From: Stenoxybacter acetivorans DSM 19021 | GTDB lineage: Bacteria; Pseudomonadota; Gammaproteobacteria; Burkholderiales; Neisseriaceae | Reading direction: 5' to 3' | Assembly: GCF_000745895.1 (NCBI RefSeq) | Contig: NZ_JQKE01000020.1 | Span: 1 to 43,073 of the forward strand | DNA: 43,073 nucleotides | In this document: positions 34,893-42,596 of the stretch, piece after piece | Layout: each line of letters starts with the position of its first letter | Position numbering within the stretch: position 1 is the stretch's first letter | Position numbers and translations under genes: made by a program | Notes under the pieces: model-generated | The model's database searches: none | What the model was told of the DNA's origin: nothing | What the model saw: the letters and a program-made list of their open reading frames with translations, nothing else

Positions 34893-34937
34893 TGCAATCA
34901 CTGCAATCACTGCAATCACTGCAATCACTGCAATCAT
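34893..34937 (-). repeat. Five 9-bp tandem repeats in the fitAB promoter
   Basis: TGCAATCAC repeated at 34893, 34902, 34911 and 34920, with a final TGCAATCAT at 34929 (plus-strand reading). On the minus strand the repeat supplies a TTGCAG hexamer 18 nt before TATAAT, so it forms the -35 region. Copy-number change would keep the hexamer but alter upstream spacing or operator number. A short pure repeat in a promoter is a candidate for phase variation. Confidence 0.8.
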
Positions 34938-35092
34938 TACATTCATTTTAATAGATTGAATGTAATTGTACAAGGCCTGGCCAATGGTAGCTTATGGTAA
35001 AATTCAAACGTAATACCCTATCAATAGAAATATTTGAAAGACATTGCACATGTTGATGATCTGTTTTACAGCAGCAATACAGATGATTTCGT

Positions 35093-35254
35093 ATGATTAT
35101 GTTACAAGCATTTTTTAAACGCATTTTGGCGCAAAACACCATTGATTTTGATTTAGAGCTTTTGCGCGAACGGGTTGAAGGTGAGTTTATCCTTGTCCCA
35201 CCTGAAGCCATGAAAAACGGTGAATCCATGTTGAAATGGCTGGAGAGCGTTTAA
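35093..35254 (+). CDS. Possible 53-aa protein
   Basis: The frame encodes MIMLQAFFKRILAQNTIDFD, then LELLRERVEGEFILVPPEAM and ends WLESV. Composition is protein-like (amphipathic helix then a strand) and the frame ends 4 nt into the convergent gene. There is no clear ribosome-binding site, and a 93-codon frame overlaps on the other strand. It could also be the tail of a lost larger gene. Confidence 0.35.
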   Translation: MIMLQAFFKRILAQNTIDFDLELLRERVEGEFILVPPEAMKNGESMLKWLESV

Positions 35255-36240
35255 TCACTATCAAACCACCGTTTTATTCTTCGCCATACCCCACTGCCGC
35301 TATCCTGCCTGCTGCCGTTTGTTGCCGCTGCATTCTGTCCCAATACTTGCCCTTGCTGTAATCCTTGCTGTAACTGATTCAGGCAGCCTGTCAGTTGAGT
35401 TTGCAAGCGTTGATTGTCTTCTGCCCAATGTTGTTTTTCTTGCTCCAGTTCATCAAGCAGCTGCCGTTGTACGGTATTCTCCTGCTCCAGCCCATTCAGT
35501 CGTAGATAAACGCTCTCGGCGCGTTGATACACGGACGATTTCGGATTTTTCAGCAAAGTGCCGACAATGCGTTTGTTAAAGGCATTTTTCAGTTTTTGCA
35601 GATGTTTATCAATATGTTCCTGTGCTTCCTCGTCTGACATCTGCAACAGCGCATCTTCATCGATGCTTAAAAAATCCCCGCCTTTCGCCGCGATTTGAAT
35701 CACAGGCAAACCGTGCTTTGCCAATGCCGTGCATTTCGGATCGTTGGCGGCAAGGCGGTGGCTGTGCCAGATTTCAAACACCAATTGCCCGTTCCAGCGA
35801 ATTTCATGCGACAACAAAGATTCATCTTCAGGCTGCCTGAAAACACACAGTACATCAATTACATAATCTTGATTGTCAATCGTTAGCCGCTTTTCAGTTT
35901 CTCCCGAAACCAAACACACCGCAAACGGCGGCTGCCGCTCGGTGTTTTCGGTCAATTCCAACAGCGTTTCCAACCCTGTATTTGCCAGTTCCGCCAATAC
36001 ATTTTTGCACAGCGCATGTGTTAGGGTCTCAGGCTCGCTAATCCCGATTTGCTGTCCGCGCTCACCTTTGTAGGCAAAAAAATGCTTTTCACCGCGCCGC
36101 TGTAAATACATCTCCAGCCGCTGCCCGGCAGGGTGCCGGCTGTAATAAATACACTGCCCGGTTCTGCCTTTGTTGAGCTTAGCAGTCAAGGCGGTAACCG
36201 CACTATTGCCGTGAGCAGAGGTGTATGCCAAGAGTTTCAT
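35251..36240 (-). CDS. Possible PD-(D/E)XK (CoiA-like) protein
   Basis: A 329-aa soluble protein. The middle section YVIDVLCVF followed by LVFEIWHSHRLAANDPKCTA and HGLPVIQI matches the pattern of a PD-(D/E)XK nuclease fold as in CoiA-like competence proteins: a D on one strand, then ExWH on the next. The N-terminus carries GQCIYYSRHPAGQRLEMYLQ, and the C-terminus is a glutamine-rich coiled coil (about residues 250-310) with a basic end (WRRIKRWFDSD). The nuclease reading is weak; no close family recognised. An uptake word lies in the coiled-coil part (about 35378). Confidence 0.6.
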   Translation of the reverse strand: MKLLAYTSAHGNSAVTALTAKLNKGRTGQCIYYSRHPAGQRLEMYLQRRGEKHFFAYKGERGQQIGISEPETLTHALCKNVLAELANTGLETLLELTENTERQPPFAVCLVSGETEKRLTIDNQDYVIDVLCVFRQPEDESLLSHEIRWNGQLVFEIWHSHRLAANDPKCTALAKHGLPVIQIAAKGGDFLSIDEDALLQMSDEEAQEHIDKHLQKLKNAFNKRIVGTLLKNPKSSVYQRAESVYLRLNGLEQENTVQRQLLDELEQEKQHWAEDNQRLQTQLTGCLNQLQQGLQQGQVLGQNAAATNGSRQDSGSGVWRRIKRWFDSD

Positions 36241-36308
36241 GGGTGGATTCAGTGAGTGGGAATAATGGTATTTTAAAAGATTTGAGTCGGTTTTAGATTA
36301 TCTTGTTT

Positions 36309-36358
36309 GTCTTATAAGAATGCGATAATATGATAAAAATGTATCATTTTTATAAGAC
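36309..36358. promoter_or_regulatory. Dyad operator just before the 132-aa gene
   Basis: GTCTTATAA (36309-36317) and TTATAAGAC (36350-36358) are perfect inverted arms, and inside lies ATGAT...ATCAT. The right arm ends 3 nt before the ATG of the next gene. Autoregulation by that putative DNA-binding protein is a reasonable inference. Confidence 0.5.
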
Positions 36359-36361
36359 AGT

Positions 36362-36760
36362 ATGAATAAAAAACTTCGCTCCCACACTCAAATTTCTCAA
36401 GATGTTGCGGCCGTGCTGCAACAGCGGCAATGGTCGCTAAGAGCGTGTGTGGCGCATTTTAATCAGGAATTTTACAATGATATTCAATTACATAAAGTTA
36501 AAAGATTAAATAAAGACTGTGTCGCACGTGTTGTTTCGGGCAAATTTAAAGTGTTGAGTGACCGGGCAATTACTTTGTGCGAATTTTTGGGTGTCGCCGT
36601 TTATGAACAAAATGATCTGTCGCACAATCTTCAGACCGAATGGGATATGGTGCGGTGTGCCGCTAATCGCAATCCCCAAGCAATACCGCAAATTAGGCAG
36701 TTGTTACGCGGTATCAGTGAATTGGCGCAACCAAAAACACCGTATCAACGGAAAGGATAA
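36362..36760 (+). CDS. Putative DNA-binding regulator, 132 aa
   Basis: A basic, helical protein (MNKKLRSHTQISQDVAAVLQ, QRQWSLRACVAHFNQEF, KVKRLNKDCVARVVSGKF). The pattern of helices with a turn around RACVAHFN and the following basic helix suggests a helix-turn-helix of the XRE kind, but I cannot assign a family with confidence. It lies directly behind a dyad operator and just before a truncated DUF5131 gene. It may have regulated the mobile cargo. Confidence 0.55.
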   Translation: MNKKLRSHTQISQDVAAVLQQRQWSLRACVAHFNQEFYNDIQLHKVKRLNKDCVARVVSGKFKVLSDRAITLCEFLGVAVYEQNDLSHNLQTEWDMVRCAANRNPQAIPQIRQLLRGISELAQPKTPYQRKG

Positions 36761-36937
36761 ATGATGGCAACCCAATCCGCCATTGAATGGACTGAACAAA
36801 CATGGAATCCGGCTACCGGTTGCACCAAGGTGTCGCCGGGCTGCAAAAATTGTTATGCAGAAGTCATGGCAAGGTGGCTACAGGCTATGGGTACGAATGG
36901 CTATGAAGAGGGTTTTCAACTTTTTTATTGGCTTTAA
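36761..36937 (+). pseudogene. Truncated DUF5131 (phage Gp37/Gp68-type) gene
   Basis: The frame begins [20 protein letters not shown], then [20 protein letters not shown]. This is the highly conserved start of DUF5131, with the three cysteines CxxxxxxCxxC. After GYEEGFQL the sequence leaves the family and stops at residue 58, while full members are over 200 aa. The break falls just before the ABC-3C genes, so their arrival probably cut this gene. Confidence 0.75.
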
Positions 36938-36995
36938 TACCCAGCCCTTTCACTGATTTGAACCAAAAGCCAAATTTTATGTTGATTGGAAAAAC

Positions 36996-37916
36996 ATGAA
37001 TTCGCCGCTGCAAAACCAGCTATCCCTCCAATTACAAAGTCTATTTGATTTTGAATTTCAAGAATTTATTTATTTTTTGATGATAATTGAATATGGCTTG
37101 GCACACATACAAGATATTCGTTCACACAAAGACCAAGGTGCAGATTGCCTGATTAATTTAGCTGAAAAGACGAATATCTGTGTCGCCTGCTACGCACCTC
37201 AAAAAGTAGAAACCAAAAAATTGATTCGTAAGATAAACAAAGATTTTCAATCTTATCTAAAATATTGGCAGAAAGATTATCCGTGTTGGTGTTTTTACAC
37301 CAACAGCGAACCATCTCCCGAATCCATCAAACAGGTACGGGAATTGGGTACACAACATCAATTACATGGTTTAAACCATTTAATTCAACTGATTGAACAG
37401 AAAACCTTTCCCGAGCGTTTGCAAATCTATCGGAAATTGAAAATTAACGATGAATACATCGGCAGAGATTTTTTGGAACGCTTATTTGATGAAATTTTGT
37501 TACAACCATATGCAGGTAAACCCATTCAATTTAAGGCATTGGCTCCTGCTATCCTTGAAAAAATCAACATCAATACTGCCAATGAGCAGGAATCAGCGGA
37601 ATTTCGGGATTTGATGATAAGTACACTACAACAACAAACCGTGGTGGAAGAGATGCTGTCTGCATATGAAAATACCGATTTGGAAATCATTAAATATAAG
37701 GTAGTTTCCAATTACAGTTTTATCAGTACCTCAAGTGATAGTGGCTTTCGCCGATTATTAACGTTAATTCATCAATTTAACAATCAATATAACAGAATCA
37801 ATGATGACGAATTACGCTGCTATATTTCTGCTTTCGTATGGTGTATTTTTTCACAATGTTTGATTGGTGTTAAACAGGCTTCATCAGGAGAAAACAATGG
37901 CATTACTGCACCCTGA
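36996..37916 (+). CDS. ABC-three-component (ABC-3C) system protein
   Basis: A 306-aa soluble protein. Residues 20-110 look like a restriction-endonuclease-like fold (EFQEFIYFLMIIEYGLAHIQ, then SHKDQGADCLINL and NICVACYAPQKVETKKL, an acidic residue followed by a strand and Q/K). The C-terminal half is helical. It is first in a three-gene operon with the small middle component and a DUF2326-type ATPase, the arrangement of ABC-3C conflict systems. AT-rich relative to the tra genes, consistent with transfer. The DNA-sensing or cutting role is inferred from the fold and context. Confidence 0.65.
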   Translation: MNSPLQNQLSLQLQSLFDFEFQEFIYFLMIIEYGLAHIQDIRSHKDQGADCLINLAEKTNICVACYAPQKVETKKLIRKINKDFQSYLKYWQKDYPCWCFYTNSEPSPESIKQVRELGTQHQLHGLNHLIQLIEQKTFPERLQIYRKLKINDEYIGRDFLERLFDEILLQPYAGKPIQFKALAPAILEKININTANEQESAEFRDLMISTLQQQTVVEEMLSAYENTDLEIIKYKVVSNYSFISTSSDSGFRRLLTLIHQFNNQYNRINDDELRCYISAFVWCIFSQCLIGVKQASSGENNGITAP

Positions 37917-38181
37917 AAGTGATTTAAGCCTATCAGTGCCGGTTATGGGCGCAAATATTATTCACGAGCTGAACAAAAAGCCGAATCAGAGGCAAGGTAT
38001 ATTGGTTGATGATTTAATGAATAATTTTACCCGCCGTGATATGCGCCGAACTGCTGTTCATTTTTATGATACTTTGGTGTTTCTGTATGCCATTGGTGTG
38101 ATTGAACATGTGGCTTATCGCATTTATCTGAAAAAACGCAAACCAGCAGATTTGTTTGAAGCAGAAGAAGAGGGACTGTGA
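37897..38181 (+). CDS. ABC-3C middle component
   Basis: A 94-aa protein from ATG 37897 (AGGAG 6 nt upstream). NNFTRRDMRRTAVHFYDTLV and LYAIGVIEHVAYRIYLKKR resemble the small winged-helix-like middle components. It overlaps the previous gene by 20 nt and the ATPase gene by 4 nt (ATGA), so all three are translationally coupled. Confidence 0.75.
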   Translation: MALLHPESDLSLSVPVMGANIIHELNKKPNQRQGILVDDLMNNFTRRDMRRTAVHFYDTLVFLYAIGVIEHVAYRIYLKKRKPADLFEAEEEGL

Positions 38182-39976
38182 TGTTAGAAAAATTATGGTC
38201 GCCTAGTGGCTTGTTATTAAAAGATATTGAATTCAAGCAAGGCGTCAATCTAATCATCGGCAAGAAAAACAACAGCATACATGGCAGCGGAGCCAATGGC
38301 ATCGGTAAATCCAGCACCATTCGGTTAATTGATTTTCTGTTGCTGTCCACTCGTGCTGAAGATCTGTTTTGCAGTTCAAAAACAGCCTATGCCTTTTTGC
38401 AAGACGAAGACCACCATGTTTGCTTAAAGCTCAATATTGGCGGCAGAAATGTCATCATTCGCCGTACTTTTAAGCAAAGAAATCAGGTTTTCTTGCAAAT
38501 AAACGAGGCGGCTGAAGCAGAATACAGTATTACAGAAGCCAAGTATATTTTAGGCAGTTGGTTGTTTCCGCAACGTGAAGAATGGCAGCATCAAGACAGC
38601 AGCTACGGCAATCTGATGAGTTTCTTCATCAAAGACGATTTGGAGAGCAAACAAAGAAAAGACCCGCTGGCCTATTTAACCCATGGTGGCGGCAATAATA
38701 AAGTCATCACCTTACTCAATGCCTATTTATTGGGATTGCCCACTTCCCAACTAATTCAATTATTGCAACAATATGAAAAAATTAATGAATTAAATTCAGC
38801 AAACGAAAATTTTAAAAAGCAATTACTAAAAGATAATGGAAAATCTTTGACACAAATACGCGCTGAAGCAGTCATCAAAGAACGAGAATTAGCGGTATTT
38901 TGTCTGCTTCGCTGCAAAGTTTTGAGCTAACTGATTCTTTCAAAAAGGTATCCGAAAAACTGAGCGAATTGGATAAAAAAATCAGCGAGCTACGGCGGCA
39001 GGAACAGCAAATCGCACGGCAAATACACAAGTTGACACAATTCACCAAACAAGCCAACAGTGATGATGTTGATGTACGGTACATTACCACACAATACCAA
39101 TCTTTATCTGACTCCATTGCTCAAATTATTCACAAAACACTTGATGATTGTGTGCGTTTTCGGCAATCCTTGGCGAAAGAGCGGCTGGCATTTTATGGTG
39201 GGCAGTTGAATCATCTTAATGAACAACACACACGTATTTGGTCAGAGTTAACTCAATACGACAAACAACGTGCTGCCTTATTACACAGCGTGGACATGGA
39301 TAACAATGCTTCTTTGAGTCAGGCATGGGGTAGTTTTGCCATGGGAAAAGCACAGTTAGAAGAATTGAAAATTCAGTTAGCCCGAATTGATGATATTGAT
39401 CAGCAACTATTTGACAGTGACAGTACTTTCATAACCCTGAAAAGAGCGGTTTTAGACGCGTTAGCCGCTTGCCAAGAACTAACCGATGACATCAGTACCA
39501 CATTTAATGAAATTTGTACCGCCGCTTTTCATCGGCTTCAGCACAATACAGAAGGTGCATTCCTCCGTATTGAAACAAACAGCAACGCACATAAAAATCA
39601 ATTACCCATTAATATTCAAATTAAGTTACCGGCAACGAAATCTCTTGGAAATTCACAACTGCAACAGGTGGTTTATGATTTAACCGTGTTATTCAATATT
39701 TTGAAGCATGATTTGCAGTTGCCTCGCTTTTTGATTCATGATGGTATATTTCATGGTATCGAAAATCTAAAAAGAGTCAATCTACTTAATTATTTATATC
39801 AACAAAGTAAAACCCAGAGTTTTCAGTATATTGCCACATTTAATGCAGAAGAAATTGAGCTTACTGAAGAAAATCAGCAAAGAGGAATACATTATGACTT
39901 TAATTTGGCTGAACAAACCATTCTTTATCTGGAAGATGTACCCGACAAAATGTTATTCAAGCATCGGTTCGATTAG
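38178..39976 (+). pseudogene. ABC-3C ATPase (DUF2326-like), frameshifted
   Basis: Two frames (38178-38930 and an overlapping -1 frame from about 38867 to 39976) together give about 600 codons. The first carries Walker A (GSGANGIGKSSTIRLIDF). The second carries coiled coil and the C-terminal half with FLIHDGIFHGIENLKRVNLL, the Walker-B-like and D-loop region of DUF2326 proteins, and FQYIATFNAEEI. The switch is a loss of one base between 38867 and 38930, most easily at TTTT 38898-38901. No standard slippery heptamer is present there. It may be a dead gene, phase variation or a base-call error. Confidence 0.75.
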
Positions 39977-40060
39977 CAGAATATAGTTTATATAACTATT
40001 TGTTTATAAATAAAAAACTAAGTTGTAAAAAACTTTGAAACAAAAAAAATGATTTTTTTC

Positions 40061-40089
40061 TTGACAATTTGAAAAAATTTTAAAATAAT
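40061..40089 (+). promoter_or_regulatory. Promoter of the DUF3577 leader
   Basis: TTGACA (40061-40066), 17-nt spacer, AATAAT (40084-40089) in AT-rich DNA. The start would be near 40096, right where the structured leader begins, giving a leader of about 200 nt. Confidence 0.7.
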
Positions 40090-40101
40090 AAAGTCGCTTA
40101 C

Positions 40102-40294
40102 CAGTTGACTGTCTGCTCTACAGTTTTGATGCCAGCCGTTAAACAACATCATCAACATTCGTGTTGATACGGCACTTGAAACACCAACCAGCCTGCAATA
40201 CAGGCATTTGCTTTTATTTCTTAAATTTACACCCTTTCGGGGCATACTGTCCCCGATTCGGGCATGGTATGCCTCTTTTTTTTGGAGACATATC
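40102..40294 (+). ncRNA. Structured leader RNA, copy A, with terminator-like end
   Basis: Hairpins in order: ACTGT/ACAGT (about 40108-40124), GCCGT...ATCAAC-ATTCGT-GTTGAT...ACGGC (about 40134-40173), GCCTG/CAGGC (about 40191-40205), CGGGG/CCCCG, then GGCAT-GGT-ATGCC (40261-40273) followed by CTC and eight T (40276-40283). The ribosome-binding site GGAG (40284-40287) comes straight after. This is an attenuator layout. A candidate RNA called the DUF3577 motif has been reported upstream of such genes; membership here needs a covariance search. Copy B at 42096 keeps the stems with altered bases. Confidence 0.65.
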
Positions 40295-40756
40295 ATGAAT
40301 CAAGCTACTAAACCCCAAACCCAATACGTTAATCTGCTTGCCGACGGTTTCGGCTTTATGAACCGTTTGCGCAAAATTGAAGTCAAAAAAGGCGGCAGTC
40401 ATTACTATGGCTGCACTTTGATGTTGCTGCGAGGTGATGAATCCGAGAAATCGCGCTTTGATGTGCGCATTGCCGGTTCGGAAGCCAAGGCATTAATTGA
40501 GAGAATGATTCAGGAATATCCTGCATTATTGTCCGATGACTACAAAGCGCGGCCGAGTGTTACTTGTTCTGTCCGCATCGGTGATTTAGTACCGAGCTTT
40601 TTTGAAGGTAAAGACAAACAGGTTGTACCGTATATTGATGGCCGTTTGATTAAGTTCAAATACATCAGTATCAACGGCAGCGTATTTTACCGCGCAGCAG
40701 ATGAGACAACGACTACAGAGGAAACAGATTCTGTTGAATTGACTCAAGCAGCTTAA
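40295..40756 (+). CDS. DUF3577 family ICE replication-associated protein (STY4534 type)
   Basis: A 153-aa protein from ATG 40295. It matches the DUF3577 pattern: QYVNLLADGFGFMNRLRKIE with KKGGSHYYGCTLMLL, RFDVRIAGSEAKALIERMI, SVRIGDLVPSFF and IKFKYISINGSVFYRA. These beta-rich, OB-like proteins are conserved in integrative conjugative elements and are thought to help their replication. The upstream frame to 40208 runs through the leader and is not used. It confirms the mobile character of the right part. Confidence 0.88.
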   Translation: MNQATKPQTQYVNLLADGFGFMNRLRKIEVKKGGSHYYGCTLMLLRGDESEKSRFDVRIAGSEAKALIERMIQEYPALLSDDYKARPSVTCSVRIGDLVPSFFEGKDKQVVPYIDGRLIKFKYISINGSVFYRAADETTTTEETDSVELTQAA

Positions 40757-40768
40757 CTTTTTGTTTGA

Positions 40769-40803
40769 TTTAAGCAAGGAAACTTCGGTTTCCTTTGCTT
40801 AAA
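40769..40803 (+). terminator. UUCG-loop hairpin after the DUF3577 gene
   Basis: TTTAAGCAAGGAAAC (40769-40783), loop TTCG, GTTTCCTTTGCTTAAA (40788-40803): 15 pairs with one bulged base. A very stable fold, 12 nt past the stop codon, with no T-run after it. A second stem, CCGGGGT/ACCTCGG, followed at a distance by TTTTT, lies at about 40819-40860. Together they may partly stop transcription before the next genes. Confidence 0.55.
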
Positions 40804-40896
40804 CACCCTCCCGATCCCGGGGTAGAAATTACCTCGGCAAAATCAGGGGTCTTTTTACTCCGAGCTTTTTGTTGTACAACACTTAAAGGAGTAACG

Positions 40897-41154
40897 ATGG
40901 CTCTTGGTTTTTATCGTAAATTAAACAGAAAGCTCATTTCTCTTTTGAGAATAGAACGGTTTAACGATAAACAAATTGATGCGTTGGCAACCAAAATGGA
41001 CATCTTCGGAGCGTTCTTGGTTACACAAGCGTGGTTTGGTCTTACCATATATGGCTGGAATGTTTGGATATGGCTGGTGGTTTTTCTGTTCAGCCTGTTG
41101 TTTTGTGCTATATTATGGACGTTAGCCTTTGACTTAAAAGGATATATAAAATGA
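40897..41154 (+). CDS. Small two-helix membrane protein, set A
   Basis: An 85-aa protein from ATG 40897 (AAAGGAG upstream). An N-terminal basic amphipathic stretch (GFYRKLNRKLISLLRIERFN) is followed by two membrane helices (about residues 35-50 and 52-75, VWIWLVVFLFSLLFCAILW). Its stop overlaps the next small gene (ATGA). It resembles the 84-aa protein at 42340 in layout: F-x-x-x-x-ID, a DIF/DLF helix and two membrane segments. Function unknown. Confidence 0.65.
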   Translation: MALGFYRKLNRKLISLLRIERFNDKQIDALATKMDIFGAFLVTQAWFGLTIYGWNVWIWLVVFLFSLLFCAILWTLAFDLKGYIK

Positions 41155-41312
41155 TGGTAACTGTTTGGACAACTATTTTTGGTGGCGTGGTAACTTTTGC
41201 TATTGTTGCCTATATCTGGATTGCCGGCGGCAAAGCGGAAAAAGAACTGGAGCGGCGCGAACGCGAAGCCTCAGATGCCCTTCCGAATAAAGCAGAACAC
41301 ACCCACCCTTAA
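41151..41312 (+). CDS. 53-aa single-helix membrane protein, set A
   Basis: The product MMVTVWTTIFGGVVTFAIVA continues YIWIAGGK and then has a charged tail (EKELERREREASDALP). One membrane helix at residues 5-25 and a cytoplasmic-type tail. It is coupled to the preceding gene by a 4-nt overlap, and is too short for usual gene calls. The 45-aa protein at 42597 has the same design and position. Confidence 0.6.
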   Translation: MMVTVWTTIFGGVVTFAIVAYIWIAGGKAEKELERREREASDALPNKAEHTHP

Positions 41313-42095
41313 ACTTTAATAACGCTTAACCGCTTGTTTCCGTGAAGGTTTTTTGCTTCGGCATAAACTTCACGGGAATCTTCTTATAGCGCAGTCTTGA
41401 TTCCATACGTTTTGACGTATATCCCAACCTGAACTTCACACGCCTTTGTGCCTTGAAGTATTGACCTTTGTTCAGATGCTTGAGTAACTGAGCGGCTTTG
41501 CTGTATCTGCTTGTTTCGATTACTCAATCATCTGGACTATATCTCTTATTTTCTTGATTTTATGGCAGTAACGGTACGGCGAGCCGTTAAATCGTCGGGC
41601 TTACCACTCTTGATTTGTTTGTAATTTGCTCACTCGTGTCCATTACCGGTGTTTTACGCCGTCAGTGGGTACGGCTAAGCAGATTGGCTGCCTCATTTTT
41701 AGGCAGTTAAGCTAAGTTCTTTAATAATTTGAATTTTTTGATTAAAACTTTAGGTTTATGCACGGGTTTATCCACAATTTCTGTGGATAAGTGCGTAAAC
41801 CCTTTAAAACTTAAGAGGGTCTTATCCCCTCACGATGAATTTAACTTACATTAATTTGAATATTTTTTTCAGATTAATCTTGATTCCATGCCGTCATTGA
41901 TACGGCATCGGTTCATCGTTTATTCGATGTGCCACTTTATCCGCGGCCTTAGGCTTATGCTTGGGGTTGAGCGCAGACCCGCCGGGTTACGGCACCACAA
42001 ATAGCCTGAATTTCGGTTCAGGCTATTTGCCCGAACCGCTTTGAGGTTTGAGGTGGTTGAGGCAAATTATTTGCTTGTTTTGTATCTGTTTTCAA
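41313..42095. other. Gene-free, highly structured region (origin-like)
   Basis: No convincing ORF in ~780 bp. Hairpins: CCGTGAAG/CTTCACGG (41340-41375); a 14-pair stem, CAGATG-C-TTGAGTAA with TTACTCAA-T-CATCTG (41473-41534); ACGGC-GA-GCCGT (41576-41587); GCCGT/ACGGC (41658-41675); ATGCCGT/ACGGCAT (about 41890-41910); CATCG/CGATG; and an 11-bp stem, AATAGCCTGAA/TTCAGGCTATT (42000-42027). The phrase CTTGATTCCAT precedes two of the hairpins. An AT-rich tract and a DnaA-box dyad lie at 41715-41803. It looks like an origin, a noncoding RNA, or both. Confidence 0.6.
41765..41803. promoter_or_regulatory. Inverted pair of perfect DnaA-box words
   Basis: TTATCCACA (41768-41776) and its complement TGTGGATAA (41782-41790), 5 nt apart, both identical to the DnaA-box consensus. 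Flanking GGGTTTA and TAAACCC extend the dyad. An AT-rich tract (TTTAATAATTTGAATTTTTT) lies about 40 nt upstream and could unwind. Together with the nearby ICE replication-associated gene this suggests a replication origin; it could also be a simple hairpin. Confidence 0.5.
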
Positions 42096-42286
42096 CAGCC
42101 GACTGTCTGCCTACAGTCTTGATGTCAGCCGTTCAACAACATCAATCGACATTCGTGTTGATTTACGGCACTTGCAGTAAAAATCAGCCTGTAATACAGG
42201 CATTTGCTTTTAAACCCTCGCGGGGACAGTTCAGCCCCGCACGGGACGATTGTCTCCGCATTTTTTTAACCAGAAAAGGAGGCAGT
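42096..42286 (+). ncRNA. Structured leader RNA, copy B, with terminator-like end
   Basis: Diverged copy of the leader at 40102. Stems are kept with changed bases: GACTGT/ACAGTC, GCCGT...ACGGC with AATCGAC/GTGTTGATT inside, GCCTG-TAATA-CAGGC, GCGGGG/CCCCGC, and CGGGAC-GATT-GTCTCCG (42242-42258, one bulge) followed by CA and seven T. Then comes AAAGGAGG. A weak promoter, TTGAGG-N17-TTGTAT, lies at 42057-42085. It precedes small membrane genes, not DUF3577. Confidence 0.6.
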
Positions 42287-42343
42287 ATGTTCCGATTTGA
42301 TGCAGTAAGCCGTTCAGCCCGCAGGCAGGAGGTGATACAATGA
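42287..42343 (+). CDS. 18-codon leader peptide
   Basis: The product MFRFDAVSRSARRQEVIQ has a strong ribosome-binding site (AAAGGAGG, 5 nt before ATG), directly after the terminator-like hairpin. Its stop overlaps the start of the 84-aa gene (ATGA), so its translation probably delivers ribosomes to that gene. Arginine-rich. A short coupling or control peptide is the likely role. Confidence 0.5.
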   Translation: MFRFDAVSRSARRQEVIQ

Positions 42344-42594
42344 ACCCTATGTTACGAAAATTCATTATTCACCCGCCATTCAGCACTGAAACAATTGATG
42401 ATTGGATTAAAGCCTTAATCGACCTGTTTAAAGTGTTTGTAACAGCGGCTGTAATAACCCCGTGGCTCAGCAAAATGACTGTATTGCAGTGTTTATTGAG
42501 TCTTGTTGTTTACGGATTGGGTGCGTATGGTTGCCTGTTTTTAGCCAACTATTTACGCAATAACCGTTCCGATTTTACTCATGAGGAGGACTGA
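42340..42594 (+). CDS. Small two-helix membrane protein, set B
   Basis: An 84-aa protein (MNPMLRKFIIHPPFSTETID, then a DLFKVFVTAAVITPWL helix and LQCLLSLVVYGLGAYGCLFL) with an acidic end (DFTHEED). Two membrane segments. Its layout matches the 85-aa protein at 40897, although sequence identity is low. It is coupled upstream to the leader peptide and is followed 2 nt later by a single-helix protein gene. Confidence 0.65.
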   Translation: MNPMLRKFIIHPPFSTETIDDWIKALIDLFKVFVTAAVITPWLSKMTVLQCLLSLVVYGLGAYGCLFLANYLRNNRSDFTHEED

Positions 42595-42596
42595 CT

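Noticed and set aside
38890..38935. Programmed frameshifting in the ABC-3C ATPase gene
   Set aside because: The overlap contains only ATTTTGT, with no X XXY YYZ heptamer in frame and no clear stem at the right distance; a mutation or read error is more likely.
42041..42343. A 100-codon frame over leader copy B
   Set aside because: It reads through the conserved RNA hairpins, has no ribosome-binding site, and its last 18 codons are better explained by the short ORF with a strong ribosome-binding site.
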